The notes beneath the pieces are model-generated. The model saw only the letters and a program-made list of their open reading frames with translations. It had not been told where the DNA came from and made no database searches. This document shows, one piece after another, positions 43,683-52,373 of a DNA stretch of 64,000 nucleotides. The first letter of the stretch is position 1. Each line of letters opens with the position of its first letter. The DNA comes from Streptomyces rapamycinicus NRRL 5491 (lineage in GTDB: Bacteria; Actinomycetota; Actinomycetes; Streptomycetales; Streptomycetaceae): NCBI RefSeq assembly GCF_024298965.1, contig NZ_CP085193.1, forward strand, positions 4,526,001 to 4,590,000, written 5' to 3'. A program made the translations under genes and the position numbers.

Positions 43683-45341
43683 TCAGACGCCGACTCCGGC
43701 CTTCACCCGGTCGCCGTCGCCGCCCTCGCCCGCCTCGTCGGCCGGGGCGGCGCCCATTTCGCGCTCCGCCTCCTGCAGCGTCGGATTGCGCCATGCGCTG
43801 CGTACGCCCCAGAAGTAGAAGGCCAGCCCGATCAGCGCGACGATCACGATGTCCCAGCCGCCCGGCAGATAGCCGCGGCCGCCGAACTCCGTGCCGCCGG
43901 CCCATGACACCGCCGCCATGACGAGCAGATACGTGACCATCCAGGCACCGGCGGCCAGATGCGGCCGCAGCTCCGCCCACGGCTTGCGCAGCTCGTACCA
44001 GGCCCAGATCGGCAGCCCGATCGCCATGATGAAGATGACCTTGCCGGTGAGCGGCCAGCGGGCCCAGTACAGCACCAGCGAGCCGAAGACCATCGCGATC
44101 GGCGCGATCACCGGCATCGCGCGCAGCCGCACCGGGCGCGGCAGCTCCGGGGAGAGGCGGCGCAGCGACATCACGGCCACCGGACCGGTGATGTACGAGA
44201 TCACGGTGGCGACGGAGACGATCTCGGCGAGCGAGCCCCAGCCGCGGAAGACCGCGAGGAAGATGAAGGCGATCCCCAGGTTGAGCAGCAGCGCCGGGCG
44301 CGGAATGCCGGTCTTGGGGTCGACCTTGCCGAAGATCCCCGGCAGATGGCCGTTCTCCTGGACGCCCTGGATCATGCGCGAGGTGGTGGCCGCGTAGATC
44401 ATGCCGGTGCCGGACGGGGAGATGAAGGCGTCCGCGTACAGCAGCATCGCCAGCCAGTTCAGGCCCCAGGCCAGGGAGAGATCGGCGAGCGGGGAGTTGA
44501 AGGAGAGCCCGGACCAGCCGCCGTGCCGCAGATCGGCGGCGGGGACGGCGGTCAGGAAGGCGATCTGCAGCGCGACGTAGATCACCAGCGCGATGAGGAT
44601 CGAGCTGATGACGGCCTTGGGCAGCGACTTCCCGGGGTCACGTGCCTCGCCCGCCATGTTGAGCGGCGACTGGAAGCCGTTGTAGGCCCAGACGATGCCG
44701 GAGACGGCGACGGCGGTGAAGACGGAGCTCCAGCCGTTTGGGGTGAAGCCGCCGTTGCCGGTGACGTTGCCGGTGTCGAAGTGCGACAGCAGCAGCGCTC
44801 CGGCGGTCAGGGTCGGCACGACCACCTTGAAGACGGTGATCGCGGTGTTGGTCTTCGCGAAGAGGGTGATCGCGAACCAGTTGAGGAAGAAGTAGAAGAG
44901 CAGCAGCACGGACGCGAACGCGACACCGCTGCCGGTCAGCTCCTTCCCGTCGTACAGCGCCTTGGCCCAGCCGAAGTCCCAGGAGGACATGTACTGCACG
45001 GAGGCGGTGGCCTCACCGGGGATCACGGAGACGATGGCGATCCAGTTGGCCCAGGCGGCCAGATATCCGGCCAGCGAGCCGTGCGAGTACTGGCCGTACC
45101 GGACCATGCCCCCGGCCTTGGGGAACATCGAACCCAGCTCGGAGTAGGTCAGGGCGATGGTCAGGGCGACGGCGGCGCCGATCACCCAGGCCAGGATGGC
45201 GGCGGGCCCGGCCAGCGCGGCGGCGCGCTCGGCACCGAACAGCCAGCCGGAGCCGATGATCGACCCGAGGCCCACGGCGGTGAGGGCCACCGGTCCGAGT
45301 GACCTTCGATAATGCGAGTGGGAACCCTGCTCCGTGCTCAA
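43683..45341 (-). CDS. APC family amino acid permease
   Basis: A 552-residue, 12-helix transporter. The first helix carries the substrate motif GLGSIIGSGWLFGA, followed by AAILAWVIGAAVALTIALTY and KAGGMVRYGQYSHG. Such APC proteins exchange or import amino acids or polyamines. No ATG exists at the N-terminus. I choose TTG at 45341 (residues STEQGSHSHYRRS), which follows AAAGGAG by 10 bases; TTG at 45368 is possible but lacks a site. The gene lies 90 bases downstream of the NCS1 permease gene on the same strand. Confidence 0.9.
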   Translation of the reverse strand: MSTEQGSHSHYRRSLGPVALTAVGLGSIIGSGWLFGAERAAALAGPAAILAWVIGAAVALTIALTYSELGSMFPKAGGMVRYGQYSHGSLAGYLAAWANWIAIVSVIPGEATASVQYMSSWDFGWAKALYDGKELTGSGVAFASVLLLFYFFLNWFAITLFAKTNTAITVFKVVVPTLTAGALLLSHFDTGNVTGNGGFTPNGWSSVFTAVAVSGIVWAYNGFQSPLNMAGEARDPGKSLPKAVISSILIALVIYVALQIAFLTAVPAADLRHGGWSGLSFNSPLADLSLAWGLNWLAMLLYADAFISPSGTGMIYAATTSRMIQGVQENGHLPGIFGKVDPKTGIPRPALLLNLGIAFIFLAVFRGWGSLAEIVSVATVISYITGPVAVMSLRRLSPELPRPVRLRAMPVIAPIAMVFGSLVLYWARWPLTGKVIFIMAIGLPIWAWYELRKPWAELRPHLAAGAWMVTYLLVMAAVSWAGGTEFGGRGYLPGGWDIVIVALIGLAFYFWGVRSAWRNPTLQEAEREMGAAPADEAGEGGDGDRVKAGVGV

Positions 45342-45431
45342 GTTCCTGGCACTCCTTTCGCCCCCCAACGACCGGACACAAACCGATCCATCGTAAGAGC
45401 GAAACGGATGATCCCCTTCCAGTAACCCCTT

Positions 45432-47255
45432 TCACCTGCGCTTATGTGAGTTTTGCAACAGGGGGCGCGGGCCGCCCACAGTGGGGTCTCCCACGGCGGT
45501 GCCGCCCGTGGCGGTGCCGCCCATCGCGGGGCCGCCCACCGTGGGAAGCGGCATCAGCACGGGCTCGCCCGTGGGCGCCTTGCGGCACACATCCCCGCAC
45601 TCGGCATCCAGTGAGCAGCACAGCGAGCAGACGGCCCCCGCCCGCACCGGGCAGTCGGCGATGTCCGGCAACTCGTACGCCGTCTCGCACGAGGCGCACA
45701 GGTGGGTGGCGGTGATGTCCGGGACGTCGGCATCCGGCCCGTTCACCGGGTTCCTCCGGGCCAGGTAGTAGCGGCCCCCGGTGAGCCAGGCCAGCAGCGG
45801 GCAGAGCACCAGCGCGAGACCGCAGGCGATGAAGGTCGAGAACGCCTCGGCCACCTCCCCGAAGACCCCGGAGAAGGCGACGATCGAGACCGCCGACGCG
45901 ATCACCATCGCGCCGAATCCGGCGGGGTTCACGGGGTGCAGATACGCCCGCTTGAACTCGATGTACCTCGGGCTCAGCCCGAGCGGCTTGTTGATGACCA
46001 GATCGGCGGCGACGGCGGCTATCCAGGCGATGCCGACGTTGGAGTAGAAGCCCAGCAGCTTGTTGAGCGCCGCGAACATGTTCATCTCCATGAGCGCCAG
46101 CGCGATGGCGAGGTTGAGGAAGATGTACCAGACCCGGCCGGGGTGGCGGTGGGTGACCCGGGAGAAGAAGTTGGACCAGGACAGCGAGCCGCTGTAGGCG
46201 TTGGTCACATTGATCTTGATCTGGGAGATCACCACGAAGAGCGCGGCGGCGGGCAGCGCGACCGAGCCCAGCCAGGGCTTCAGCGCCTCGATCTGCGGGG
46301 CGATGGGCTCCAGCGCATGGGTCTTGCCGACCGCGCCGAGCGCCACGAACGCGAGGAAGGCGCCACCGATCTGCTTGGCCGCGCCGATGACCACCCAGCC
46401 GGGGCCGGCGGCCAGGACCGCCAGATTCCAGCGCCGCCGGTTCTCGTCGGTCTTCGCGGGCATGAACCGCAGATAGTCGGCCTGCTCACCGATCTGTGCG
46501 ATCAGCGAGAGCGCGACACCCGTACCCAGGCCGTATCCGATCCAGTCGAAACCGGAGCCCGCGCCCTCGGTCCCGCCGAAGGAGGCGAACGCGCCCCAGG
46601 AGTCCGGCGCCTCGAAGGCCAGCACCACGAACGGCAGGGCGAGCCCGATCAGCCAGATCGGCTGGGTCCACGCCTGCACCTTGGCGAGCGCGCCCATGCC
46701 GCGGAAGACGATCGGGATCACGATGAGGGTGGTCAGCAGATAGCCGACCGGCAGCGGGATATGGAGGGCCTGGTGCATGGCCTGCGCCATGATCGAGCCC
46801 TCCAGCGCGAAGAAGATGAAGGTGAAGCTCGCGTAGATCAGCGAGGTCAACGTCGAGCCGAAGTAGCCGAATCCGGCACCGCGGGTGATCAGATCCATGT
46901 CCAGGCCGTAGGTCGCACAGGCGCGGGCGATGGGGATGCCGGTCAGGAAGATGATCGTCGCCGCGGTGAGGATCGAGGCGATACCGCTGGTGAAGCCGTA
47001 GGTGAAGACGATGGACGCGCCGATGGCGAAGTCCGCGAGATAGGCGATGCCGCCGAGCGCCGTGGAGGCGACCATGGTGGGCGACCAGCGGCGGTAGGAG
47101 TGGGGTGCGTAGCGCAGCGAGTAGTCCTCACGGCTCTCGTCGGCCGCCAGCCGGGCGTAGCCGCGGCGCGGGACGGTTGCCGGCTCTCCCACCTGTGTTG
47201 GCGCTTGTGTTGGTACTCCCGCCTCAGGCGTGACCGTATCGACCGCGTCCGTCAT
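45432..47255 (-). CDS. NCS1-type cytosine/purine permease with Cys-rich C-terminal domain
   Basis: A 607-residue transporter. After an acidic/Thr-Pro start (TVTPEAGVPTQAPTQVGEPA) come NCS1 features: YAPHSYRRWSPTMVASTALG, then about 12 helices with GFGYFGSTLTSLIYASFTF and INVTNAYSGSLSWSNFF. After the last helix (~residue 510) a cytosolic tail holds a Cys cluster, CASCETAYELPDIADCPVRA then CSLCCSLDAECGDVC, as in a small zinc-binding module, and a Gly-Thr repeat (GGTATGGTAVGDPTVGGP). The ATG at 47255 has AGGGGAAG upstream. The tail is not part of the usual family. Confidence 0.88.
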   Translation of the reverse strand: MTDAVDTVTPEAGVPTQAPTQVGEPATVPRRGYARLAADESREDYSLRYAPHSYRRWSPTMVASTALGGIAYLADFAIGASIVFTYGFTSGIASILTAATIIFLTGIPIARACATYGLDMDLITRGAGFGYFGSTLTSLIYASFTFIFFALEGSIMAQAMHQALHIPLPVGYLLTTLIVIPIVFRGMGALAKVQAWTQPIWLIGLALPFVVLAFEAPDSWGAFASFGGTEGAGSGFDWIGYGLGTGVALSLIAQIGEQADYLRFMPAKTDENRRRWNLAVLAAGPGWVVIGAAKQIGGAFLAFVALGAVGKTHALEPIAPQIEALKPWLGSVALPAAALFVVISQIKINVTNAYSGSLSWSNFFSRVTHRHPGRVWYIFLNLAIALALMEMNMFAALNKLLGFYSNVGIAWIAAVAADLVINKPLGLSPRYIEFKRAYLHPVNPAGFGAMVIASAVSIVAFSGVFGEVAEAFSTFIACGLALVLCPLLAWLTGGRYYLARRNPVNGPDADVPDITATHLCASCETAYELPDIADCPVRAGAVCSLCCSLDAECGDVCRKAPTGEPVLMPLPTVGGPAMGGTATGGTAVGDPTVGGPRPLLQNSHKRR

Positions 47256-47438
47256 ACCGGCTTCCCCTGTCGCTCGGGCCGTTCTCCTACGCCCGAGGAC
47301 GGTAGGAGCCGGAGGTGACGGGCGGCCGCGATACGCCATTGCCGGGCCGTTACGGCGGCGGGGCGGCGGTTAACTCGCGGTAAGACGCCCCGGGACGGAC
47401 CGCCCGACTATCGGTGAGCACCGACAGCGGGCGAACGA

Positions 47439-48197
47439 TCACTTCACCGGCAGCCGGTACGCGATCCGGTAGCGCTCGGCCAGCACCACCACATCGGCGG
47501 TCTCCACCGGACGGCCGCCCGCGAAGTACGTACGCGAGATGACCATCACCCAGTGGCCCGGCACCCCGCCGAGCGCCAGCACCTCCTCGGCCCGGCCGGG
47601 GCGCGCGCCGACCTCCTCCGCCATGTTGTCCACCACCAGGTCGAGGGCGGCCATGCGGTCGACGACCCCGCGCCCGGCCAGCGGACCCTCCTCGGGCAGC
47701 ATCACGGGCGTACGGCCGGTGAGTTCGAGCGGCTCCCAGGAGGTGGAGAGCATCACGACCTCCCCCTGCGACCGGAACACATAGCGGGTGCGCATCACCC
47801 GCTCCCCCACCTCGACCCCCAGCCGCCCGGCGATCTCAGCCCCCGCCTCCTCCTGCTCGCTCGCGGCCTCACAGGTGCCGGTGATCCGGTCGTCGGTCTG
47901 CTCCTGCCGGAACGGCGTGGTCTCCCCGGCGGTGTGGAACCCGCCCCGGACCACCCGCCGCGGCACCGGCTGCGCCCGTACATACGTCCCCGACCCGGAA
48001 CGCCCCTCGACCAGCCCTTCGGCCATCAGCACCTTGCGCGCTTCGAGCGCGACGGTGTCCGAAACGCCGTACTCCTCGCGGATCCTGGCCTGGGAGGGGA
48101 GACGCGCATGCGGCGGCAGCTCACCCGCGGCGATCTTCTTCCGCAGATCGTCGGCGACGCGGAGGTATGCGGGCTGGTCACCAAAGGCCACGTGCAC
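47439..48197 (-). CDS. GntR family regulator with UTRA domain
   Basis: A 252-residue regulator. The winged helix is at ~1-75 (YLRVADDLRKKIAAGELPPH, ARLPSQARIREEYGVSDTVA, GLVEGRSGSGTYV). The UTRA ligand domain covers ~90-250 (RVMRTRYVFRSQGEVVMLS, VISRTYFAGGRPVETADVV). It is of the HutC/FarR subgroup that senses small metabolites. The GTG at 48197 reads MHVAFGDQPAYLRV; another GTG lies two codons in. It lies upstream of the NCS1 and APC permease genes on the same strand, so it may control them. Confidence 0.9.
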   Translation of the reverse strand: MHVAFGDQPAYLRVADDLRKKIAAGELPPHARLPSQARIREEYGVSDTVALEARKVLMAEGLVEGRSGSGTYVRAQPVPRRVVRGGFHTAGETTPFRQEQTDDRITGTCEAASEQEEAGAEIAGRLGVEVGERVMRTRYVFRSQGEVVMLSTSWEPLELTGRTPVMLPEEGPLAGRGVVDRMAALDLVVDNMAEEVGARPGRAEEVLALGGVPGHWVMVISRTYFAGGRPVETADVVVLAERYRIAYRLPVK

Positions 48198-48455
48198 TCC
48201 CTGGGTTGACAGTCAGCAACAGCCTGGCAACTCAGGGTTGCCGATTGCAACTGGAGGCCAGAGCTTCACTAGAAGTGGTGAATCGCAGCTCAGAGACGTT
48301 TAAGTCGCCCAAAGTCGGTGCGCCGCCCGACGCCGGACGTCTCACCGCCCTTTGCGACCGTGACGCGATGCCGTGCCATCGGCGGTCCCACACGTTCCGG
48401 CCCGCCGGGCGCATTACGCTCCTGAGGATCAGCCGCCGAAGCGTAGGGACGTGAG

Positions 48456-48518
48456 ATGGACGACGAACCGCTGCCGGAGTGGTCCGGACCCCCGGCGCCC
48501 GGACCGGAGCGGGGATGA
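48456..48518 (+). CDS. Putative 20-residue leader peptide overlapping the M1 peptidase start
   Basis: ATG at 48456 opens MDDEPLPEWSGPPAPGPERG and stops with TGA at 48516-48518, whose last bases overlap the ATG of the next gene (ATGA). A purine-rich stretch (TAGGGACGTGAG) precedes it. The four-base overlap suggests translational coupling. It may simply be a chance frame; no homologue is known to me. Confidence 0.4.
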   Translation: MDDEPLPEWSGPPAPGPERG

Positions 48519-49957
48519 GCGGGTCACGCGCGGCGGCCACGGCGACCGGCCGCATCCCGCGGGTGCTGCCCGGGGTGCTGCTCATCGCGCTGTGCGCGGG
48601 GTGCACCGGTGGCGCCGGGGCGCAGGACGCGGGCGGGGCGTCCGGCGCCGGGGCGGGTGGCGCGGGGGTCGGCGACGCGCTCTTCCCGCGGCTCGGCAAC
48701 GGCGGCTACGACGTGCGGGGATACCGTCTCGCCCTCGACTACGCCCCCGGCTCGCGCCATCTCAAGGGCACCGCCCGGATCACCGCCCGCGCGGACCGCG
48801 CCCTGAGCTCCTTCCACCTCGACCTCGCCGGGCTGCGGGTGCGGAAGGCCACGGTGAACGGCCGTCCCGCCAAGGCCGCCCGCAGCGGCACCGAACTGGT
48901 GCTGACCCCCGCCGCGGCCCTCCCCAGCGGCCGCACCTTCACGGCCACCGTCGTCTACGACGGCGAGCCGAAGACTCTCACCGGCGATGACACCGGGAAG
49001 GAGGGCTGGATCCGCACCCACGACGGCGCGGTGGCCCTCGGCGAGCCGACCGGCTCCATGACCTGGTTCCCCGGCAACCATCACCCCTCCGACAAGGCCG
49101 CCTACGACATCGCCGTCACCGTTCCCCAGGGCTACACCGCCGTCTCCAACGGGGAGCTGAAGGGCCAGGAGACCCGGGGGCGCCGCACCACCTTCCGGTG
49201 GCACAGCGGTGAGCCCATGGCGAGCTATCTGGCCACGGTCGCCATCGGCCGCTTCGGGATCCGTACGACGACCACCGGCAAGGGCCTGCCCGCGTACCTG
49301 GCCGTCGACCCCACCGAGGCCGCCGGCGCCAAGAACATCGCCAAGCAGGTCGACGACGTCATCACCTGGGAGAGCCGCACCTTCGGCCCGTACCCCTTCT
49401 CCTCCACCGGCGCCGTCGTCGGCCACCTCCCCGGCCTCGGCTACGCCCTGGAGACCCAGACCAAGCCGTTCTTCGACGCGGCCCCGGACCAGGCGCTCGT
49501 CGTCCACGAACTCGCCCACCAGTGGTTCGGCAATTCGGTCACGCCCCGGGTCTGGAAGGACATGTGGCTCAACGAGGGCTTCGCGACCTACGCCGAGTGG
49601 CTGTGGGAGGAGGGCCACGACGGCCGCACCGCCCAGCAGGTCTTCGACGACTTCTACGACGGCACCGACGACGAGAGCGAGGGCATCTGGGACTTCCCAC
49701 CCGCCGACCCCCCGACCGTCGCCAGCGTCTCCGACCCGCCCGTCTACGGCCGCGGCGCGATGGTGCTCCACCAGCTCCGCCGGACCGTCGGCGACACGGC
49801 CTTCTTCACCATCCTCCGCACCTGGCTCAAGGACCACCGGCACGGCAACGCCGACACCAAACAATTCATCGAGCTGTGCGAACGCAAGTCCGGCAAGGAC
49901 CTGACCCGCCTCTTCGACGTCTGGCTGTACGGCGAGGGCAAGCCGAAGAAACCGTAG
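48515..49957 (+). CDS. M1 family metallopeptidase lipoprotein (aminopeptidase N-like)
   Basis: A 480-residue secreted zinc peptidase. The signal peptide ends with lipobox ALCAGC (Cys near residue 29). The N-terminal beta domain (YRLALDYAPGSRHLKGTARI) leads to the catalytic domain with HExxH in VVHELAHQWFGNSV and the third ligand Glu in LNEGFATYAEW. The Gly-x-Met-x-Asn exopeptidase loop of classical aminopeptidases is replaced by GEPTGSMTWFPG, as in short actinobacterial M1 proteins. The ATG at 48515 fits the signal peptide. It would trim peptides outside the cell, fitting the peptide importers elsewhere in the window. Confidence 0.92.
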   Translation: MSGSRAAATATGRIPRVLPGVLLIALCAGCTGGAGAQDAGGASGAGAGGAGVGDALFPRLGNGGYDVRGYRLALDYAPGSRHLKGTARITARADRALSSFHLDLAGLRVRKATVNGRPAKAARSGTELVLTPAAALPSGRTFTATVVYDGEPKTLTGDDTGKEGWIRTHDGAVALGEPTGSMTWFPGNHHPSDKAAYDIAVTVPQGYTAVSNGELKGQETRGRRTTFRWHSGEPMASYLATVAIGRFGIRTTTTGKGLPAYLAVDPTEAAGAKNIAKQVDDVITWESRTFGPYPFSSTGAVVGHLPGLGYALETQTKPFFDAAPDQALVVHELAHQWFGNSVTPRVWKDMWLNEGFATYAEWLWEEGHDGRTAQQVFDDFYDGTDDESEGIWDFPPADPPTVASVSDPPVYGRGAMVLHQLRRTVGDTAFFTILRTWLKDHRHGNADTKQFIELCERKSGKDLTRLFDVWLYGEGKPKKP

Positions 49958-49964
49958 GCGTCAC

Positions 49965-50210
49965 TCACAGAGGTTCGGCTATGTCCTCCAACAGAGGACG
50001 CAGTTGGCGCAGGCCGACCTCGGCCGTCATCACCCCGAGCGCCATTTCGTCGGCCTGTTGACGGCTGAGGGGATGGAGCACGGACTCCTCCCGCGCTCGG
50101 GCGGCGAGGCGGTCCCTCAGCCCCCGGAGTGGAGCAGCCAGACTGGGTCGCAGACCTCTCCGCGTCGTAGCAGCCGGGAGCGCTCGCCGCCGAGGGATCG
50201 GTGTCAGCAA
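49965..50210 (-). CDS. Unknown small protein, third gene of an overlapping trio
   Basis: An 81-residue, Arg/Ala/Leu-rich protein (RDRLAARAREESVLHPLSR, LRQLRPLLEDIAEPL). The TTG start at 50210 overlaps the preceding gene by 7 bases. It ends eight bases from the convergent M1 peptidase stop. I cannot assign a family. The GC-rich composition means it could be a chance frame, but the stacking of three overlapping frames argues it is real. Confidence 0.4.
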   Translation of the reverse strand: MLTPIPRRRALPAATTRRGLRPSLAAPLRGLRDRLAARAREESVLHPLSRQQADEMALGVMTAEVGLRQLRPLLEDIAEPL

Positions 50211-50578
50211 GTCCTGTTCCCCATCTCCTCCGCGTCGGTGGAGGGCATTGACGGCGGTCGCCAGGTCGCCGAATCCGGCACCCGTTCCTCTTCATCCGTG
50301 TCGGCGGCGGCGAGCAGTTCCGGCAGCCGCCGCCTGGAGGGATTCAAACCATCTCGCACATCGGCGAGTTGGAATACCTCCGCGATCCGTGGGTTCCATG
50401 GGCGGGGGTAGCTTTCCGAGGTCAGAGCAGACCACGCACGTGCGCGTCGGTTGACCTCAGGCGCACACAGCTGGGAAGGGGGTGACTCGCTGAGTGCACG
50501 CCGAATGAGCAGGCGCTTACGCCGGTCGGCGGGGAAGAGCTCCCTCAGTAGCAGAGCAGCATCGACCGCACGTCTCAT
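50204..50578 (-). CDS. Unknown protein, second gene of an overlapping trio
   Basis: A 124-residue protein: a basic helical N-terminus (LLLRELFPADRRKRLLIRRA), a middle with PRPWNPRIAEVFQLADV, and an acidic/Ser end. Its ATG overlaps the stop of the upstream gene by four bases, indicating coupled translation. No catalytic motif, membrane helix or family is recognised. Base composition is less extreme than in neighbouring metabolic genes. Confidence 0.5.
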   Translation of the reverse strand: MRRAVDAALLLRELFPADRRKRLLIRRALSESPPSQLCAPEVNRRARAWSALTSESYPRPWNPRIAEVFQLADVRDGLNPSRRRLPELLAAADTDEEERVPDSATWRPPSMPSTDAEEMGNRTC

Positions 50579-50955
50579 AGCTCGGATACCGACGCGTCCA
50601 CGGGTACATCGGGAAGTTCGGTGATCGGAGCACTACCGGACAGCACCTCGGCGATCTTTTCCTCAAGGAGTCCCTCAACCACGCAGACTCCCATCACATT
50701 GCGCCCCAGCGCACGCCCCCGGTCATTGGGCGTGAATTCAAGTGGGGAGTGGACGTGATCTCGCCTGTTGCTCATCTGCGCGATGCGATACAGCCGACGC
50801 GGCGTGGGGCAGCCGACCACCAGATGCGATTCCACGACCGCCACCTTGGCCGCCCGGACCGCGCGCGGCATCTCGCCGATTTCACTCACACCTTGGGCGT
50901 CCACAGATTTCGCGTATTCCGCGTATTCCGCGTTGAACAGCCTTGACGATCTCAT
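50575..50955 (-). CDS. Unknown protein with NAEYAEYAK start, first gene of an overlapping trio
   Basis: A 126-residue protein. It opens MRSSRLFNAEYAEYAKSVD, coded by a short direct repeat (GCGGAATAC twice). The middle has VESHLVVGCPTPRRLYRIA and QMSNRRDHVHSPLEF, and the end is acidic. No known motif. It is divergent from the Uma2 gene at 50990 with only 34 bases between, so promoters may overlap and the two may be co-regulated. Confidence 0.6.
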   Translation of the reverse strand: MRSSRLFNAEYAEYAKSVDAQGVSEIGEMPRAVRAAKVAVVESHLVVGCPTPRRLYRIAQMSNRRDHVHSPLEFTPNDRGRALGRNVMGVCVVEGLLEEKIAEVLSGSAPITELPDVPVDASVSEL

Positions 50956-50989
50956 GGCCCGTGCCTGGGGAGACCGCTACGGTTGACCC

Positions 50990-51580
50990 ATGACCGCCCT
51001 CCCCGATTGGATGCGCCCGCCCCGCCCCGAGGGCTGGTTTGCGGATGATCTGGACCATCTACCGGAAGCACCCCGCCATACCGAGCTCATCGACGGAGCA
51101 CTCATTTTCATGATGTCCCCGCAGAGGTGGTGGCACGGCCACCTCGTCACGATGCTCACCGTCGCGCTCATGGAGCAGGTACCCGCCGATGCAAGGGTCG
51201 GCCGCGAGATGACGATCAAGCTGGATCAGCGCAACCGGCCGGAACCGGATCTGCTGGTGACGACGGCCGACTTCGACAGTGACCGCACTTGGTTCGCACC
51301 GGATGAAGTGCAACTCGTGATCGAGGTCGTCTCCCCCGAATCGGCCCACCGAGACCGCACGGTCAAGCTCCGTAAGTACGCCGAGGCCGGGATTCCGCAC
51401 TACTGGTGCATCGAGGACGAGGACGGGGTGCCTGTCGTCCACGTCTATGAGCTCGACGAGCCGACCGCCGCCTATGCCCCGGCCGGGATCTTCCGCCACC
51501 ACCTCCAGCGGACGGTTCCGTTCAAGGTCGACATCGATCTGAACGGCCTCACCCCCGACAAGGACAAGCATGGCCGGTAG
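50990..51580 (+). CDS. Uma2 family protein (DUF820, PD-(D/E)XK nuclease fold)
   Basis: A 196-residue protein of the large Uma2 family. Features: HTELIDGALIFMMSP, the acidic motif RPEPDLLVT and the core QLVIEVVSPESAHRDRTVK (D...E-x-V with a following Lys), then YAEAGIPHYWCIE. The fold is that of a restriction-type nuclease; biological function is unproven in the family. ATG start at 50990. Such genes are scattered in many copies in Streptomyces. Confidence 0.9.
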   Translation: MTALPDWMRPPRPEGWFADDLDHLPEAPRHTELIDGALIFMMSPQRWWHGHLVTMLTVALMEQVPADARVGREMTIKLDQRNRPEPDLLVTTADFDSDRTWFAPDEVQLVIEVVSPESAHRDRTVKLRKYAEAGIPHYWCIEDEDGVPVVHVYELDEPTAAYAPAGIFRHHLQRTVPFKVDIDLNGLTPDKDKHGR

Positions 51581-51646
51581 AGCGATCGGATCGGCGCGGC
51601 ATCCGCGGCACACGGACGCCGGGCCCACGTGCACCGGGCCCCGGGT

Positions 51647-52273
51647 TCAGGCGACGCTCAGCAGGGCGCTGGTCTCGGCGGAGGACATCTCGGTCGCGTA
51701 GACGCGGCTGCCCGGCTGGTGCTTGCGGCCGCCCTCGCCCAGGTGGCCGGCGTCCACGGGGTCGAAGCCGATGTCGCGGATCAGCCCGGCCACGGCGGCC
51801 TTGGCCTCCTCGTCGTCGCCGGACAGCGGGATGGCCACCCGGTCGGTGGCGCCCTGGGGGCGGGCGTGGTCGCGGAGGTTCTCCCAGTAGATGGCGTTGA
51901 ACGCCTTGACCAGGTTGGCGCCGGTGTGGGCCTGGATCCTCTCGCTCGAGGTGGTGGCGTCGGCGTCGAGTTCCGGGTCGTTGCCGTCCCGCTCGGGGTA
52001 GTAGTTGCAGGTGTCGATGACGACCTTGCCGCGCAGCGGCTCGGTCGGCAGCTCCCGGTAGCGGCCGTAGGGGATGGACACGACCACCACCTCGCCGATC
52101 CGGGCCGCCTCCTCGGCGGTCACCGCGCGGATCGGGCCGCCGATGTCGGTCACCAGGTCGGCCAGGGTGTCCGGGCCGCGGGAGTTGGCGATCGCCACCT
52201 CGTAGCCGATCGAGGCGAAGTGGCGGGCCAGCGTCGAGCCGATGTGGCCCGCTCCGATGATTCCGATGCGCAC
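51647..52273 (-). CDS. NAD(P)-binding F420 reductase-like protein (FNO family)
   Basis: A 208-residue Rossmann protein starting VRIGIIGAGHIGSTLARHFA (dinucleotide motif GxGxxG). Conserved FNO/NpdG segments follow: VVVSIPYGRYRELP, GKVVIDTCNYYPERDG, and ANLVKAFNAIYWENL. It probably moves hydride between F420 or a related carrier and NADP. The GTG at 52273 has GAGGGGAG upstream. An F420-type oxidoreductase is at 62364, though not linked. Confidence 0.88.
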   Translation of the reverse strand: MRIGIIGAGHIGSTLARHFASIGYEVAIANSRGPDTLADLVTDIGGPIRAVTAEEAARIGEVVVVSIPYGRYRELPTEPLRGKVVIDTCNYYPERDGNDPELDADATTSSERIQAHTGANLVKAFNAIYWENLRDHARPQGATDRVAIPLSGDDEEAKAAVAGLIRDIGFDPVDAGHLGEGGRKHQPGSRVYATEMSSAETSALLSVA

Positions 52274-52373
52274 GGCGTTGCTCCCCTCCTCGTGTGTGGT
52301 GGGCCCCCGGCGGGTTACCGGCACCCCGCGGATCATGCATTCGAGGTGGGCCGGGTTTGGCCGAGGGCCGCGG

